Below the pieces are notes generated by a model. The model was not told where the DNA came from. It saw only the letters and a program-made list of their open reading frames with translations, and did not search any database. A DNA stretch of 64,000 nucleotides from Streptomyces sp. NBC_00536 (lineage in GTDB: Bacteria; Actinomycetota; Actinomycetes; Streptomycetales; Streptomycetaceae): NCBI RefSeq assembly GCF_036346295.1, contig NZ_CP107819.1:7688001-7752000 (forward strand), written 5' to 3'. Each line of letters opens with the position of its first letter. The stretch's first letter is position 1. A program made the translations under genes and the position numbers. Positions 1 through 9,322 of this stretch are shown here, in pieces.

Positions 1-78
1 GTCGGCGCCGGGTACGGCACCCCGCCGCCACCGCCCGGCGATCCCGTCGTCGTCCCCCTGCCCCCGGAGGTGTGCTGA
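1..78 (+). CDS. 3' end of an upstream eCIS structural gene (partial)
   Basis: Only the last 25 codons are in the window. They read a proline-rich tail ending PEVC and a TGA stop that overlaps the next ATG (ATG at 78 shares its A with the stop). The tight coupling puts this gene in the same operon as the downstream tail-protein gene. In contractile injection loci the gene before the tail-protein-I-like gene is often a baseplate J-like protein, but nothing in these 25 residues proves that, so the identity is left open. Confidence 0.6.
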   Translation, partial: VGAGYGTPPPPPGDPVVVPLPPEVC

Positions 79-2228
79 TGTACGCGGACCGGACACTGAG
101 CCTGCTCGCCGACCCGGACCAGTGGGCGCGCTGCGCCCACGAGGCGACCGCGCTCCTGGACGAGGGCGGGGTGTGCCTGGCCTGGGAACCCGAACCGGAG
201 GAGGGTCCCCGGCCGGCCGGGCACGGGCCCGCCGGGCTGGCCTTCGACCGGTGGGGCCGCGGCTACCGCTCGCACCCGAGGACGGGCCGGGTCGAACTCC
301 TGCCCGCCGACGGGGCCGGTGCGGGGGCCCTGGCGGCCGGCGCTCCGCAGCACCCGCCCGGCGCGCTGTGCGTACCGCGCGGACTCGCCGTCGACACCGC
401 GCAGCGCCTGTACATCGCCGAATCCGGCGCGGGCGCCGTGCAGGTCGTCGACCTGTGGGCCGAGCGGCCGCTGCGCCGGGTCCCCGTCCGCGACACCGCC
501 CGGCCGCACCGGCGGCCGCTCGACCTCACCGCCCACTGCGGCGCCGTCGTCGCCCTGCTCACCCGGCCCGCCGGACTCGTCGTCCTGCGCGGCCGCCGGG
601 ACCCCCGGCCCGGCCCCGCGCTGCGCCCGCCGGCCGGGGCCGAGGGCCTGCGCCCGACCCGGATCGCCGACCACGCGGGGCAGTTGTACGTCCTGTGGAC
701 CGGCGCGGACGGCGGCCGCGCGGTGCTCGCCCGGGCGGACGGCAGCCGTCCGCTCGCCGTGCCCGGCGCCGGAGACCTCGACTTCACCGCCGACGGCACC
801 CTGGTGGCGGCCCGCGGCCCGGGACAGCCGTTCCGGCTCTTCCGGCCCGACGGACACTCCTGGGCCGAGACCGAACCCCTGCGCGCCCCCGGCTACGACG
901 GCGGAGCCGTCACCGTGGCCCCCGACGGCCGGATCACCTTCACCACCGCGAGCGGAACCGGCCGCAGCGCCGGACCCGCCGCCCGCTACACGCCCACCGG
1001 CACGGTGATCTGCTACCGGCTGGACGGCGCCGCGTACCGCACCCGCTGGGGGCGGGTGTTCCTCGACGCGTGCGTCCCACCCGGCACCGACGTCCGGATC
1101 AGCTGCCTCACCAGCGACGAGGACACCGTCCCCGACCCGCTGCCGGCGGCGCCGCCGGTCAGGGGCGGGCGGACCGTGCGCCACCCCGAGCTGACCCCGC
1201 CGCTGCCCTCCCGGGACCAGCTCGCCTCCTCGCTCCCCGACCCCGCGCCGCTCTTCCGCCGCCCCACCGGCCGCGAATGGCCCTGGGCCCAGATCGCCCC
1301 CGACGACGGGTACGACACGTACGAGGCGCCCGTACCGGCCCCACCCGGCCGGTACCTGTGGATCGTGCTCCGGCTGACCGGGACCCGCAGGCTCACCCCG
1401 CGCGTCCGGGGACTGCGGGTGGAGCGGCCCGGCCACCGGCTGCCCGGACAGCTCCCGCGGGCCTGGAGCCGGGACGAGGGCGACACCGCGTTCCTCCAGC
1501 GGTTCCTCGCCCCCGCCGAAGGGCTCCTGCACGAGCTGGACGGCCGGGCCGCCGAACGCGCCCTGCTGCTCGACCCGGACACCACCCCGCAGGAAGCCCT
1601 CGGATGGCTGGCCGGGCTGCTCGGCCTCGCCCTCGACCGGCGCTGGCCCGTCGCCGCCCGGCGCGCGCTGCTCGCCCAGGCCCACGACCTGTTCCGGATC
1701 CGGGGCACCGTGGCCTGCCTGGAGCGGATCCTGCGGCTCTACCTCCCGCTGCCCCTCAGCGTGGTGGAGAGCTGGCGGCTGCGCGGGCTCGGCGGGGCCG
1801 TCCTCGGCGCCGGGCCCGGCGGGCCCCCCGCCCCCGCCGTCGGCGGCGCGGCGAGCACGTCCGGAGCGCTGGGCCGGTTCACCGTCGGCGGCACCCGCCC
1901 CGGCGAGGACGGATACACGGCCACCGCGCACCGGTTCAGCGTGCTGATCCCCGCCGACCTCGGCGCCGAACAGCTGGAGGTGGTCCGGGCCGTGGCCGAT
2001 GCCCACAAACCCGCCCACACCCTGGTCGACATCTGCCTCCTGGGCGCGGGCATGCGGGTCGGCCGCACGCTCCACCTCGGGCTCACCTCGGTCGTCGGCC
2101 CCGGAGCGGCCTGGGATCCCGCCGTGCTCGGCGCCGTCCGCCTCGGCGACACCGGCGTCGTCGGCGTTCCCGCCACCGGCTCCCGCGTCGGCGAGACCTC
2201 GATCACGGGGGCGGTGCGGGTCGGATGA
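78..2228 (+). CDS. eCIS phage-tail-protein-I-like baseplate component with beta-propeller N-terminus
   Basis: A 716-residue protein of an extracellular contractile injection system. Residues about 1-310 look like NHL/beta-propeller repeats (GLAVDTAQRLYIAESG is typical). Residues about 465-560 match the phage tail protein domain found in tail protein I-like proteins, with DTAFLQRFLAP followed by RALLAQAHDLFRIRGTVACL. The C-terminus is Gly/Val-rich and may form a beta structure. By family analogy it sits at the baseplate and links hub to fibres or wedges. The ATG at 78 was chosen because it overlaps the preceding stop; an in-frame GTG at 72 is less likely. The stop at 2226-2228 overlaps the next possible start, which suggests translational coupling. 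Confidence 0.85.
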   Translation: MYADRTLSLLADPDQWARCAHEATALLDEGGVCLAWEPEPEEGPRPAGHGPAGLAFDRWGRGYRSHPRTGRVELLPADGAGAGALAAGAPQHPPGALCVPRGLAVDTAQRLYIAESGAGAVQVVDLWAERPLRRVPVRDTARPHRRPLDLTAHCGAVVALLTRPAGLVVLRGRRDPRPGPALRPPAGAEGLRPTRIADHAGQLYVLWTGADGGRAVLARADGSRPLAVPGAGDLDFTADGTLVAARGPGQPFRLFRPDGHSWAETEPLRAPGYDGGAVTVAPDGRITFTTASGTGRSAGPAARYTPTGTVICYRLDGAAYRTRWGRVFLDACVPPGTDVRISCLTSDEDTVPDPLPAAPPVRGGRTVRHPELTPPLPSRDQLASSLPDPAPLFRRPTGREWPWAQIAPDDGYDTYEAPVPAPPGRYLWIVLRLTGTRRLTPRVRGLRVERPGHRLPGQLPRAWSRDEGDTAFLQRFLAPAEGLLHELDGRAAERALLLDPDTTPQEALGWLAGLLGLALDRRWPVAARRALLAQAHDLFRIRGTVACLERILRLYLPLPLSVVESWRLRGLGGAVLGAGPGGPPAPAVGGAASTSGALGRFTVGGTRPGEDGYTATAHRFSVLIPADLGAEQLEVVRAVADAHKPAHTLVDICLLGAGMRVGRTLHLGLTSVVGPGAAWDPAVLGAVRLGDTGVVGVPATGSRVGETSITGAVRVG

Positions 2229-2405
2229 ACACCACCGCCGTACGTGTGCGTGTGCCTCTGGTCGCGCCCGGGCCAGTGGCTGTACTGGGGCCCGTACCCG
2301 TGTCCCTGGCGGTGCCTGGGCTGGCACCCGTGGCCCTGCCGTGGCCCGTGTCTGTGCCCGTGGCCGGGCTTGTGCCGGTAGCCGCGCCGGGGGTCGGCGC
2401 TGTCG
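2225..2405. repeat. degenerate GTG/CCC hexamer-like repeat tract
   Basis: The stretch is built from short variants of GTGCCC, CCCGTG and GGCCCGTA. On the + strand it reads Val-Pro steps and on the - strand His-Gly steps. A comparable but more regular hexamer tract lies at 48268-48351. Confidence 0.55.
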
Positions 2406-2446
2406 GCGCCGTTCCTGGCGCCGCCGTGAGGAGGGGTGCCCTGTGA
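2225..2446 (+). CDS. small Val/Pro-rich ORF between two eCIS genes, unknown
   Basis: A 73-residue reading frame that overlaps the preceding stop (ATGA) and whose own TGA overlaps the GTG start of the next gene, so it fits the operon geometry. Its sequence is low complexity, made mostly of Val-Pro, Gly-Pro and Val-Ala steps, because the DNA is a degenerate hexamer-like repeat rich in GTG CCC. Third-position GC bias is weaker than in the neighbours. It may be a real small protein or merely a translated spacer that couples ribosomes from the tail gene to the tape-measure gene. No family was recognised. Confidence 0.4.
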   Translation: MNTTAVRVRVPLVAPGPVAVLGPVPVSLAVPGLAPVALPWPVSVPVAGLVPVAAPGVGAVGAVPGAAVRRGAL

Positions 2447-4212
2447 GTGCTGACCCAAGCCCTGGTACGCCTGCCGGGGCCGCCGCGGACCTCGCCCCTC
2501 CGGGTGCGGGGCCGGCCGGCCGTCCCGCGCTCGTCGTCGACCGCCTCTCGGTCGTCTTGCGACCGGAGGCCGAGGGGCCCGGGGCCGATGCCGGGAGGCT
2601 GCGCGGGGCGGTGCGCCACGCGCTCGGGGGCGGTCTCGAAATGGCCCTGCGCGAGCTGGACCTGCCGCCGGGGCGCTGGTGCCTGCCCCGGCTCGACCTG
2701 ACCGTTCCCCTCGACCTCGCCCGCACCGACCCCGCCCTCGCCCGGGCCTGGTCCCGGGCGGTGGCCGCGGCGATCGAGGTGAGCGTCCGGGAGGGCCGCC
2801 CGGACACGCCGGTGCACTACCGGCACGACGGAGAGGTGCTCGCCGACGCCGTCGCCGGTCTCGCGGCCGGCCGCGTCGACCGGCTGTGGGCCTGGCGGCA
2901 GACCGGCATCCTGCGTGCGGCGGACCCGGACCCGCTGGCCTCGCCCGGCGCGGCGATCCTGGCCGCCCTGGACCGCCACCCCCGCCAGACCCCCGCCGCG
3001 CTGGTGCGGGCCGCCGAGCGGTGCGGGCTGGCCGCCCTGGACCGGGCCCTGGGCGGCTCCGGCTGGCAGCGGCTGGCCGCGCGGCTCGCGCCGGACACGG
3101 GCTGGACCGCGGTGGCCGCCGCGGTACGGGCCGAACCCGCCGGGGGACCGGACCGGTCGGCGCGCGCCCTCGCCGCCACCCTGGCCGCCGGATCACCGCT
3201 GGCGGCGCTGATCCGGGCGTCCCGGCTGCGCCCCACCGCCCCCGTGCGGGCCGCGTGGGCCGTGCTGGTGGTCGCGGACACCGCCCCGGCCCTGCTCGGG
3301 CGTCCGCCGCGCGGCGGGCTGCCGGGGCTGCTCGCCGAACGGCTGACGGCGCATGAGGGTGCGCCACCGGAGCGGGGCGGCACGGCCCTCGCGCCCCCGG
3401 CCCCGGGCGTCCGGCCCGCGCCGGAGCCCGCCGCGCCCCCGGCCACGCACCCCGTCCCGCCCTCGGCTCCATCCTCCGCTCGGCTCTCCGTCCGGCCCGG
3501 CGACGGCGTTTGGCGGGCCGCGGACCCCCGGCCCGGGGGCTCGGCCCCCGGGGGCCCGCCCGCGTCCCCGCCCGCGTCCCCACCCCGGGCCGACGGCTCC
3601 CGCGCGCGCGGGACCGTACCGCCCGGGTCCCGGACCGCGGCGCCCCCGCGCCCGCCCGGGCCCGTGGACGGACCGGGCGCGGAGCCGGGGCCAGGCTCCG
3701 CCCCGGGCGTGGACACCGGATGGACCGGGCTGCTGTTCCTGTTCGCCACGGCCACCGAGGCCGGTCTGCCCGGCCGGGTCCTCGACGAACCCGCCCTCGC
3801 CGCCCGCCCGTTGTCCTGGGTGCTGCACCGTGTCGGGCGGCTCCTGCTGCCCGGCCTCCCGGCCGATGACGCGGCGCCGCTCGCCCTGGCCGGGCTCGGC
3901 CGGGCCCGCGCCGCCACCGTCCTGGACGCCGCCCCCGCGACCCCGGCCGAGCAGGCTCGTACCGCTGAACTCGCCGCCGACTGGGCCCGCGTCACCGCCG
4001 TACGCCTGCACGGCGAGCGGGCCGGGGCCGACCCGGCGGAGGCGGTGGCGGCGATGGCCCGCCGGGCCGGGCGGATCATCGCCGAACCCGGCTGGATCGA
4101 GGCGACCCTGTCCGCCGCCGACACCGACCTCGCGGTCCGCCGCGCCGGACTGGACCTCGACCCGGGCTGGCTCGGCTGGCTCGGCGCGGTCGTGAGGTAC
4201 CGCTATGTCTGA
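2443..4212 (+). CDS. contractile injection system tape-measure-like protein
   Basis: A 589-residue protein. The N-terminal third (LVVDRLSVVLRP, then an amphipathic segment and RLDLTVPLDLARTDP) resembles the family annotated as contractile injection system tape measure proteins, which set tube length during assembly. The middle (about residues 305-425) is a low-complexity Pro/Ala/Gly linker, and the C-terminal about 165 residues are again helical and Ala/Leu-rich. The GTG at 2443 was chosen because GAGGAGGGG lies just upstream and it overlaps the preceding TGA. Its end overlaps the ATPase start by 8 bp. The context (tail protein before, AAA+ ATPase after) supports the call, but the tape-measure assignment rests on weak resemblance and position. 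Confidence 0.65.
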   Translation: MSADPSPGTPAGAAADLAPPGAGPAGRPALVVDRLSVVLRPEAEGPGADAGRLRGAVRHALGGGLEMALRELDLPPGRWCLPRLDLTVPLDLARTDPALARAWSRAVAAAIEVSVREGRPDTPVHYRHDGEVLADAVAGLAAGRVDRLWAWRQTGILRAADPDPLASPGAAILAALDRHPRQTPAALVRAAERCGLAALDRALGGSGWQRLAARLAPDTGWTAVAAAVRAEPAGGPDRSARALAATLAAGSPLAALIRASRLRPTAPVRAAWAVLVVADTAPALLGRPPRGGLPGLLAERLTAHEGAPPERGGTALAPPAPGVRPAPEPAAPPATHPVPPSAPSSARLSVRPGDGVWRAADPRPGGSAPGGPPASPPASPPRADGSRARGTVPPGSRTAAPPRPPGPVDGPGAEPGPGSAPGVDTGWTGLLFLFATATEAGLPGRVLDEPALAARPLSWVLHRVGRLLLPGLPADDAAPLALAGLGRARAATVLDAAPATPAEQARTAELAADWARVTAVRLHGERAGADPAEAVAAMARRAGRIIAEPGWIEATLSAADTDLAVRRAGLDLDPGWLGWLGAVVRYRYV

Positions 4213-6301
4213 CCGCGTCAGCCGCGACCTCTCCGCGCGCGCGGCCGCCCTCGCCGTGCGGCTGGCCGACCTGCTGGACCGCACGTGCAGTACGGAGGCG
4301 GGCGCGGCTCCCGCGGCGTTCCTGCGGGCCTGGGCCGAGGGCGCCGCGAGCCGGGCGGTCGTCGGCGACCCCGCCGCCCCGCTGTTCGGCACGCCCCTCG
4401 GGCGGCTCGTGGACCGCTTCGGGCTCAGCACCCTGGAGTGCGAACTGGTCCTGCTCGCCGGGCTCCCCGAGGAGCACGAGGGCCTCGCCCGGACCTTCCG
4501 CGCCGTGCACCCCGGCGGCGCCCCGCACCCCAGCGTCGGCCTCGCCTGCCTGCTCACCGACCGGGCGGGCGGTGCCGGCGGGACCACGGACCGGGCCCGG
4601 ACCGCACTGCGCAGGCTGCTGCACGAAGGCGCCGCCGTGCGCGGCGGCGTCCTCGCCCTCACCGGGGACGGCCCCTTCCACGAGCGTTCCCTCACCCTCG
4701 CCGACCAGCTCTGGGAGGCCCTGCACGGCCACCCCGCCTGGCCCGCCGCGCTCGGCCCGGTCGACCTCGGACCGCCGGTCGCCGGGCTGGAGGCCTGGCT
4801 CGAACGCCCCGAGAGCGCCCGGGCCGTCGCCGCCCTCCGCTCCGCCGAACCCCGCGTCCTGCTGGTCTCGGACCGGGACGAGAGCGTCGCGCTCAGCCGG
4901 TGCGCGGTGCTCGCGCGGGCCGCCGGGCTCGGGCTGACCGCCGCCCGCGCCCGCCCCGACGACCCCGGGGCCATGGGACTGCTGGGACTGCACGCGGCGG
5001 TGCGCGGCGCGGTGCCCCTGCTGGTCGCACCCCCGCCGGCCGCCGGGTCCGGGCCCGCGGTCCCCGCCCTGGACCGGCTGCCCGGCCCGCTCCTGGTCTG
5101 TGCGGCCCCCGGTACGGTCCGCCCCGGCCCGCGGTGGCCCGTCATCACCGTGCCCGTCGGACCGATCGGGGTGGAGGACCGGCGTACGGCCTGGCGCGCG
5201 GCGCTGCCCGACACGCCCGAGCGGGCCCCCGGCCTGGCCGCGCGGCATCCCCTCGACCCCGCGCTCACGGCGCAGGTCGCCCTCGACGTCCACAGCAGCG
5301 CCGCCCTGGGCGCGGGCGACGACGGCGGCGCCGACGTGGAACAGGACGTCCGCGGCGCCATCCGGGCCCGGGCCGCCGCGCTGCTGCCCCCGGGCACCGA
5401 GCTGCTCACCCCGCGCGCGGGCTGGTCCCGGCTGGTGCTCGACGGGGAGCCCGGCCGGCAGCTCCGCGACGCCGTGGCCCGGCTGCGCCACCAGGCACTC
5501 GTCCTGGACGACTGGCGGCTGCGGGAGGCGGCCCGGGCCGCGCGCGGGGTCCGGCTGCTCCTCACCGGACCGTCCGGGAGCGGGAAATCGCTGGCCGCGG
5601 AGGTGCTGGCGGGGGAGGCGGGGCGGGACCTGCTGATCGTCGACGGGTCCGAGCTGGTCTCCAAGTACATCGGCGAGACCGAGAAGAACCTCGCCGCGTG
5701 CTTCGACGTCGCCGAGCGCACCCAGGCGGTCTTCCTGCTCGACGAGGCCGACGCCCTCTTCGCCACCAGGACGGAGGTCTCCGAGGCCAACGACCGCTTC
5801 GCGAACATGGAGACCGCCTACCTGCTCCAGCGGCTCGACCGGTTCGACGGCCTCGCGGTGCTGACCACCAACCTGCGGCAGAACATCGACGCGGCCTTCA
5901 TCCGCCGGATGGACTTCGTCGTGGACTTCCCGCTCCCGGACCCGGACGGGCGCCGTCTGCTGTGGGAACTCCACCTGCCGCCGGGCCTGTTGCACCCCGA
6001 CGTGGACCTCGCGGCGCTCGCACGGCACTGTCCGGTACCGGGCGGCTGGATCCGCAACGCCGCCATCGGCGCCGCCTTCCGCGCCGCGGACCAGGGCAGC
6101 GCGGTCCGCCGGCACCACCTCGTCGACGCGATGCGGCGCGAGTACGCGAAGGCGGGCCGGCCGTTTCCCGGGGGCGGGGCGGAGCCGGGCGGCGCCCGGG
6201 TCGACCGCCGGGCCGCGCTGGCCCTCGCCGCCGCCGAGCCGCCCCCTCCGAAGCCCTCCCAGCAGCCCCCTCAGCAGCCCCCTCAGAAGGAGAGATCATG
6301 A
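4205..6301 (+). CDS. eCIS-associated AAA+ ATPase (CDC48-like)
   Basis: A 698-residue AAA+ ATPase. A diverged N-terminal half of about 400 residues precedes a canonical C-terminal AAA module: Walker A GPSGSGKS near residue 455, SKYIGETEKNL, Walker B VFLLDEADALF near residue 508, and an IRRMDFVVDFPLPD segment near residue 564 typical of the arginine-finger region. Such ATPases are a hallmark of eCIS loci (Afp15-like) and are thought to help assemble or mature the particle. The start at 4205 overlaps the tape-measure stop. The stop overlaps the next ATG. The last 30 residues are a Pro/Gln-rich tail. Confidence 0.9.
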   Translation: MSDRVSRDLSARAAALAVRLADLLDRTCSTEAGAAPAAFLRAWAEGAASRAVVGDPAAPLFGTPLGRLVDRFGLSTLECELVLLAGLPEEHEGLARTFRAVHPGGAPHPSVGLACLLTDRAGGAGGTTDRARTALRRLLHEGAAVRGGVLALTGDGPFHERSLTLADQLWEALHGHPAWPAALGPVDLGPPVAGLEAWLERPESARAVAALRSAEPRVLLVSDRDESVALSRCAVLARAAGLGLTAARARPDDPGAMGLLGLHAAVRGAVPLLVAPPPAAGSGPAVPALDRLPGPLLVCAAPGTVRPGPRWPVITVPVGPIGVEDRRTAWRAALPDTPERAPGLAARHPLDPALTAQVALDVHSSAALGAGDDGGADVEQDVRGAIRARAAALLPPGTELLTPRAGWSRLVLDGEPGRQLRDAVARLRHQALVLDDWRLREAARAARGVRLLLTGPSGSGKSLAAEVLAGEAGRDLLIVDGSELVSKYIGETEKNLAACFDVAERTQAVFLLDEADALFATRTEVSEANDRFANMETAYLLQRLDRFDGLAVLTTNLRQNIDAAFIRRMDFVVDFPLPDPDGRRLLWELHLPPGLLHPDVDLAALARHCPVPGGWIRNAAIGAAFRAADQGSAVRRHHLVDAMRREYAKAGRPFPGGGAEPGGARVDRRAALALAAAEPPPPKPSQQPPQQPPQKERS

Positions 6302-7773
6302 CGGCGCTCGGCACCGGCAGCACCAGCCCGTGCGGCTGCGGCGGCGCGTCCGCCCCGGACCTGCCCCCCGACGGTCCCCGTGGCACGCCCTGCGATCCGG
6401 GGCCCTGTTGCGGGGACGACCTCGCGGTCAATCCGTTCCTCGCGCTGCGCGTGGCCTTCGGGATGCTCCTGGGAGAGGACGACTTCCGTGTCCTGATGGG
6501 GAATCCGCGCGGCAAGCAGATGCTGCACAGCGCCTGGCTGCACGGCTCCGGCGTGGTGTGGGGCCTCGGCGTGCGACGGGACGGCGGGGAGCTGCGCGTG
6601 CTGCCCGGCCTCGCCGTGGACGGGCTCGGGCGCGAGCTGAGCCTGGAGACGTCCTGGTGCGTGTCCCTCACGGAATGGGCCGCGGCCTGGGCCGGGCGCC
6701 ACCCGGAGCCCGGGCATGCCCCTGGTGACCCGGCGCCGTCGGCCGGCCCCGCGCAGCCGCCTCCCGGTCCGCCCGGTCCGCCCGTGCCGAGGACCGTCGA
6801 GGCCTGGGTGCTCGCCGAGTTCGCGACCTGCCCGGACCGCCCGGTGCCCGCGCTCGCCAACCCGTGTGACGTGACCCGGCGCCACGACGACTTCTCGCGG
6901 ACCGTCGAGACGGCGCGGATCACGATCCGCTCCCAAGCCCCGGCCCCCTGGCGGCCCTACCACCGGGTACGGGTCCTGCTCGGGCTGGACGAGGTCCCGC
7001 CGGGCGACCGGGCCGGCGAGGAGGCCCGGCGCGCCGCGGCCGTGGTGGCCCGGGTGCCCGAGGCGCACCGTGCCCCGGCCCTGCTCGACGCCTTCCGGCG
7101 GCTCGCCGCGCTCGACGCCACCGAGCAGGCGCCGGAGCGGGCGGAGGGCGACGCGTGCCCGCCCTGGGCGCCGGTGACGGAGGACCACGCGGCGGTGGTG
7201 CTGGCCCGCCTCACCGTCGAGGTCACGCAGTACGAGGAGTGCGTCCGGATCGGCGAGGTCACGCTGGACGCGGGGGTCCGTACCGCGGTCCTGCCGACCA
7301 CCACGGTGCAGGAACTGCTGTGCGGGCTGGCCCCGGCCCTGATCGGCGCCCCCGCCGCGCCGGACGCGGGCGGACCCCGGCTGGTCCCGGAATCGCTGAC
7401 CTGGTCGCGGGAGCACACCGTGCTCAGCTTCGACGTCACCGTGCCGCTCGCCCAGGGGTCCGCCGAACCCGAGGGGGTGGAGATCAGCTCGCTGTCCGAC
7501 GCGGGCCGGGGCTGGGCCGACGACGAGGTCGCCGGAATCCGGATCTCCACGGACGGGTACCGGGTCAAGGTCGACCTCGACCAGCGGCCCGCCTACGAGA
7601 CGGTCCGCATCCGTGTCCGCGGCACCGGCGCCAAACCGCTCTACGGGAAGGATCCGGCGGTGCCGTTCGCCGGAGTGGTCGGCGGGCCGCCGGGCTCGGC
7701 CGACGAAGGGAACGACGCCATCATCACCGTACGTCTGCCGCGCGTGTCGGCGGCCGGGAGGACCGAGGCATGA
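6298..7773 (+). CDS. conserved eCIS-locus protein A, unknown function
   Basis: A 491-residue protein starting at ATG 6298 with AAGGAGAG upstream and a 4-bp overlap with the ATPase stop. The first 45 residues contain a Cys cluster (CGCGG, GTPCDPGPCC), which could bind metal or form disulphides. A segment GLGVRRDGGELRVLPGLAVD then resembles a segment of the next protein. The rest is beta-rich (VEISSLSDAGRGW, FDVTVPLAQG). Its place in the operon suggests a baseplate or tail-tip accessory role, but that is inference. No signal peptide or transmembrane segment is seen. Confidence 0.75.
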   Translation: MTALGTGSTSPCGCGGASAPDLPPDGPRGTPCDPGPCCGDDLAVNPFLALRVAFGMLLGEDDFRVLMGNPRGKQMLHSAWLHGSGVVWGLGVRRDGGELRVLPGLAVDGLGRELSLETSWCVSLTEWAAAWAGRHPEPGHAPGDPAPSAGPAQPPPGPPGPPVPRTVEAWVLAEFATCPDRPVPALANPCDVTRRHDDFSRTVETARITIRSQAPAPWRPYHRVRVLLGLDEVPPGDRAGEEARRAAAVVARVPEAHRAPALLDAFRRLAALDATEQAPERAEGDACPPWAPVTEDHAAVVLARLTVEVTQYEECVRIGEVTLDAGVRTAVLPTTTVQELLCGLAPALIGAPAAPDAGGPRLVPESLTWSREHTVLSFDVTVPLAQGSAEPEGVEISSLSDAGRGWADDEVAGIRISTDGYRVKVDLDQRPAYETVRIRVRGTGAKPLYGKDPAVPFAGVVGGPPGSADEGNDAIITVRLPRVSAAGRTEA

Positions 7774-9245
7774 CCGTCACCGAGGGCACACCCCCGCCCG
7801 CCGTCCCGCCCGGTCCGTCCGGCCCCGTCCCGTCCGTCCCGGGCCCGCCGCCCGGCCCGCCCGCCAACCCCGCACCCACGGGCGGGGGTTCACCGGCCTC
7901 CGACGGCACCTCCGCGACGGCGGGCGGCGGCATCGACCGGCTGACCGCCTTCGACGGCCTGTTCCTGCGCGCCGAACACCTGAACCGGATCCAGGACTAC
8001 GCCCGCGAACTCGCCCTGGCCGTCGGCGAGGCGGCCGGTCCCGGGGTGGCCGAGGGGTACGAGGTCAGCGTCCGGGACGCCACCCTGCGGGTCGGCGGCG
8101 GACTCGCCATCGCCCCCGACGGCCGTCCGCTGCGCTCACAGCGCCTGATCACCCTCCCGCTGGGCGGCCTGACACCCGGACCCAACGCCTTCTGGTGGGT
8201 CGAGGCCGTCCCCGCGGCCTGGCCGTACGGCGAAGCCCCGGTCCAGGGGAGCTACTGCGACGACCCCTGCTCCGGCGCGGGGACCACCCGCAGCCCTTAC
8301 AGCGCCGAGGGCGTACGCATCCGGCTCACCGAGGCCAGCGAACCCGGACTGGACAACCGCCCCCCGGACAACCGGCGGAACTGGCTCGCCTCCCGCCTCT
8401 TCGCGGCGGAACGCACCGCACACTCCCCCTGGCCCCACGGACCGGGCTCCGCCGACCTGCCCCTGACCTGGACCCCGCCCGGTGTCACGGGCAAGGAGCG
8501 GGGGGTCCGGCTCGCCGTGCTCAGCCGGGCCCCCGGCGCGGCCGCCGCCTGGGAGGTCGACACCTGGACCGCCCGCCGCGAACGCGGCGCGCCCCCGCCC
8601 CACCGGTACTGGCAGTCACGGACGGGAATGCGGCCCTGGGACGTGTTCATGGCCCAGATCCTCCAGTTCCAGTGCCAGCTCGCGGAGTTGACGGCCGCCG
8701 CGACGGCGCCGCGCGCGGACCTCCGGCCGCTGCTGGAACAGCTGGCCCGGCTGGGCCGCCAGACCTTCCTGCAGAGCCACACCAAGGAGCAGCTGGGCCG
8801 GGAGCTGGGTCTGCTCGTCGAAGGCATCGACGCGGGACGCCTGCGGGGGCCCGGCGCGGCCGAAGCGCCGCAGCCGCAGACCCTGGAGCGGCTCGGGATC
8901 ACCGAACTCCCGCCCGCCGGGTATCTGCCGCTGGCCCCCGACGGCGGCGCCGACGCGCTGTCCCGGGCGTCGGTGTCCCCGGCCGCGACCGGCCGGATCG
9001 AGACCTTCCTCGGGCCGCAGGTGGACGTGCGGTACTGCTCCTGCGCCCTGGACGATGTCGCGCAGGCCGTGGAGGAGGCCCAGCACCGCGACCGCATCCC
9101 GCTGGACCGCCCCGGCGCCGTCGACATCCTGGTCCCGTCCGACGGACAGGGGCGGCCCGTCACCAACTGGGTGGCGTTCGTCCGGCGGCAGCAGCGGTTC
9201 TGCTTCAGCCCGGGGGAGGCGGCCGGAAGCCACTCGACCGGTTGA
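7770..9245 (+). CDS. conserved eCIS-locus protein B, unknown function
   Basis: A 491-residue protein, exactly the length of its upstream neighbour. After a Pro-rich N-terminus (about 55 residues) it has FDGLFLRAEHLNRIQDYARE and then SVRDATLRVGGGLAIAPDGR, which parallels the RRDGGELRVLPGLAVDGLGR segment of protein A, so the two may be diverged duplicates. The C-terminal half is helical (QTFLQSHTKEQLGRELGLLV). Start ATG 7770 overlaps the preceding stop. It is the last gene of the injection-system operon; the SARP-like gene begins 77 bp later. Probably a particle or baseplate accessory protein; function not known. Confidence 0.75.
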   Translation: MTVTEGTPPPAVPPGPSGPVPSVPGPPPGPPANPAPTGGGSPASDGTSATAGGGIDRLTAFDGLFLRAEHLNRIQDYARELALAVGEAAGPGVAEGYEVSVRDATLRVGGGLAIAPDGRPLRSQRLITLPLGGLTPGPNAFWWVEAVPAAWPYGEAPVQGSYCDDPCSGAGTTRSPYSAEGVRIRLTEASEPGLDNRPPDNRRNWLASRLFAAERTAHSPWPHGPGSADLPLTWTPPGVTGKERGVRLAVLSRAPGAAAAWEVDTWTARRERGAPPPHRYWQSRTGMRPWDVFMAQILQFQCQLAELTAAATAPRADLRPLLEQLARLGRQTFLQSHTKEQLGRELGLLVEGIDAGRLRGPGAAEAPQPQTLERLGITELPPAGYLPLAPDGGADALSRASVSPAATGRIETFLGPQVDVRYCSCALDDVAQAVEEAQHRDRIPLDRPGAVDILVPSDGQGRPVTNWVAFVRRQQRFCFSPGEAAGSHSTG

Positions 9246-9259
9246 TGTGTAGCAGTCGG

Positions 9260-9290
9260 TGACTGATCCGTGACGCACTGCACATAGTAT
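9260..9290 (+). promoter_or_regulatory. putative promoter of the SARP-like gene
   Basis: TAGTAT at 9285-9290 could be a -10 box, with TGACTG at 9260-9265 as a poorly spaced (19 bp) -35. TGAC/TGACG words recur here, which may matter for regulator binding. Weak evidence. Confidence 0.35.
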
Positions 9291-9322
9291 CGATGGCGGG
9301 CTTTCTAGCAGGGGGACCGCCT

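Noticed and set aside
1739..3583. Long antisense frame (614 codons) on the - strand with a His-Gly-rich stretch
   Set aside because: Its codon-position bias follows the sense genes. The His-Gly run is just the reverse of the Val-Pro hexamer tract, and no ribosome site or domain is visible.
4285..6297. + strand frame that continues into conserved protein A
   Set aside because: Upstream of 6298 it is out of frame with the AAA+ ATPase, which carries Walker motifs in the other frame.
9241..9320. Clear SARP heptamer array before the SARP-like gene
   Set aside because: TGAC/TGACG words are present but do not form regularly spaced heptamers.
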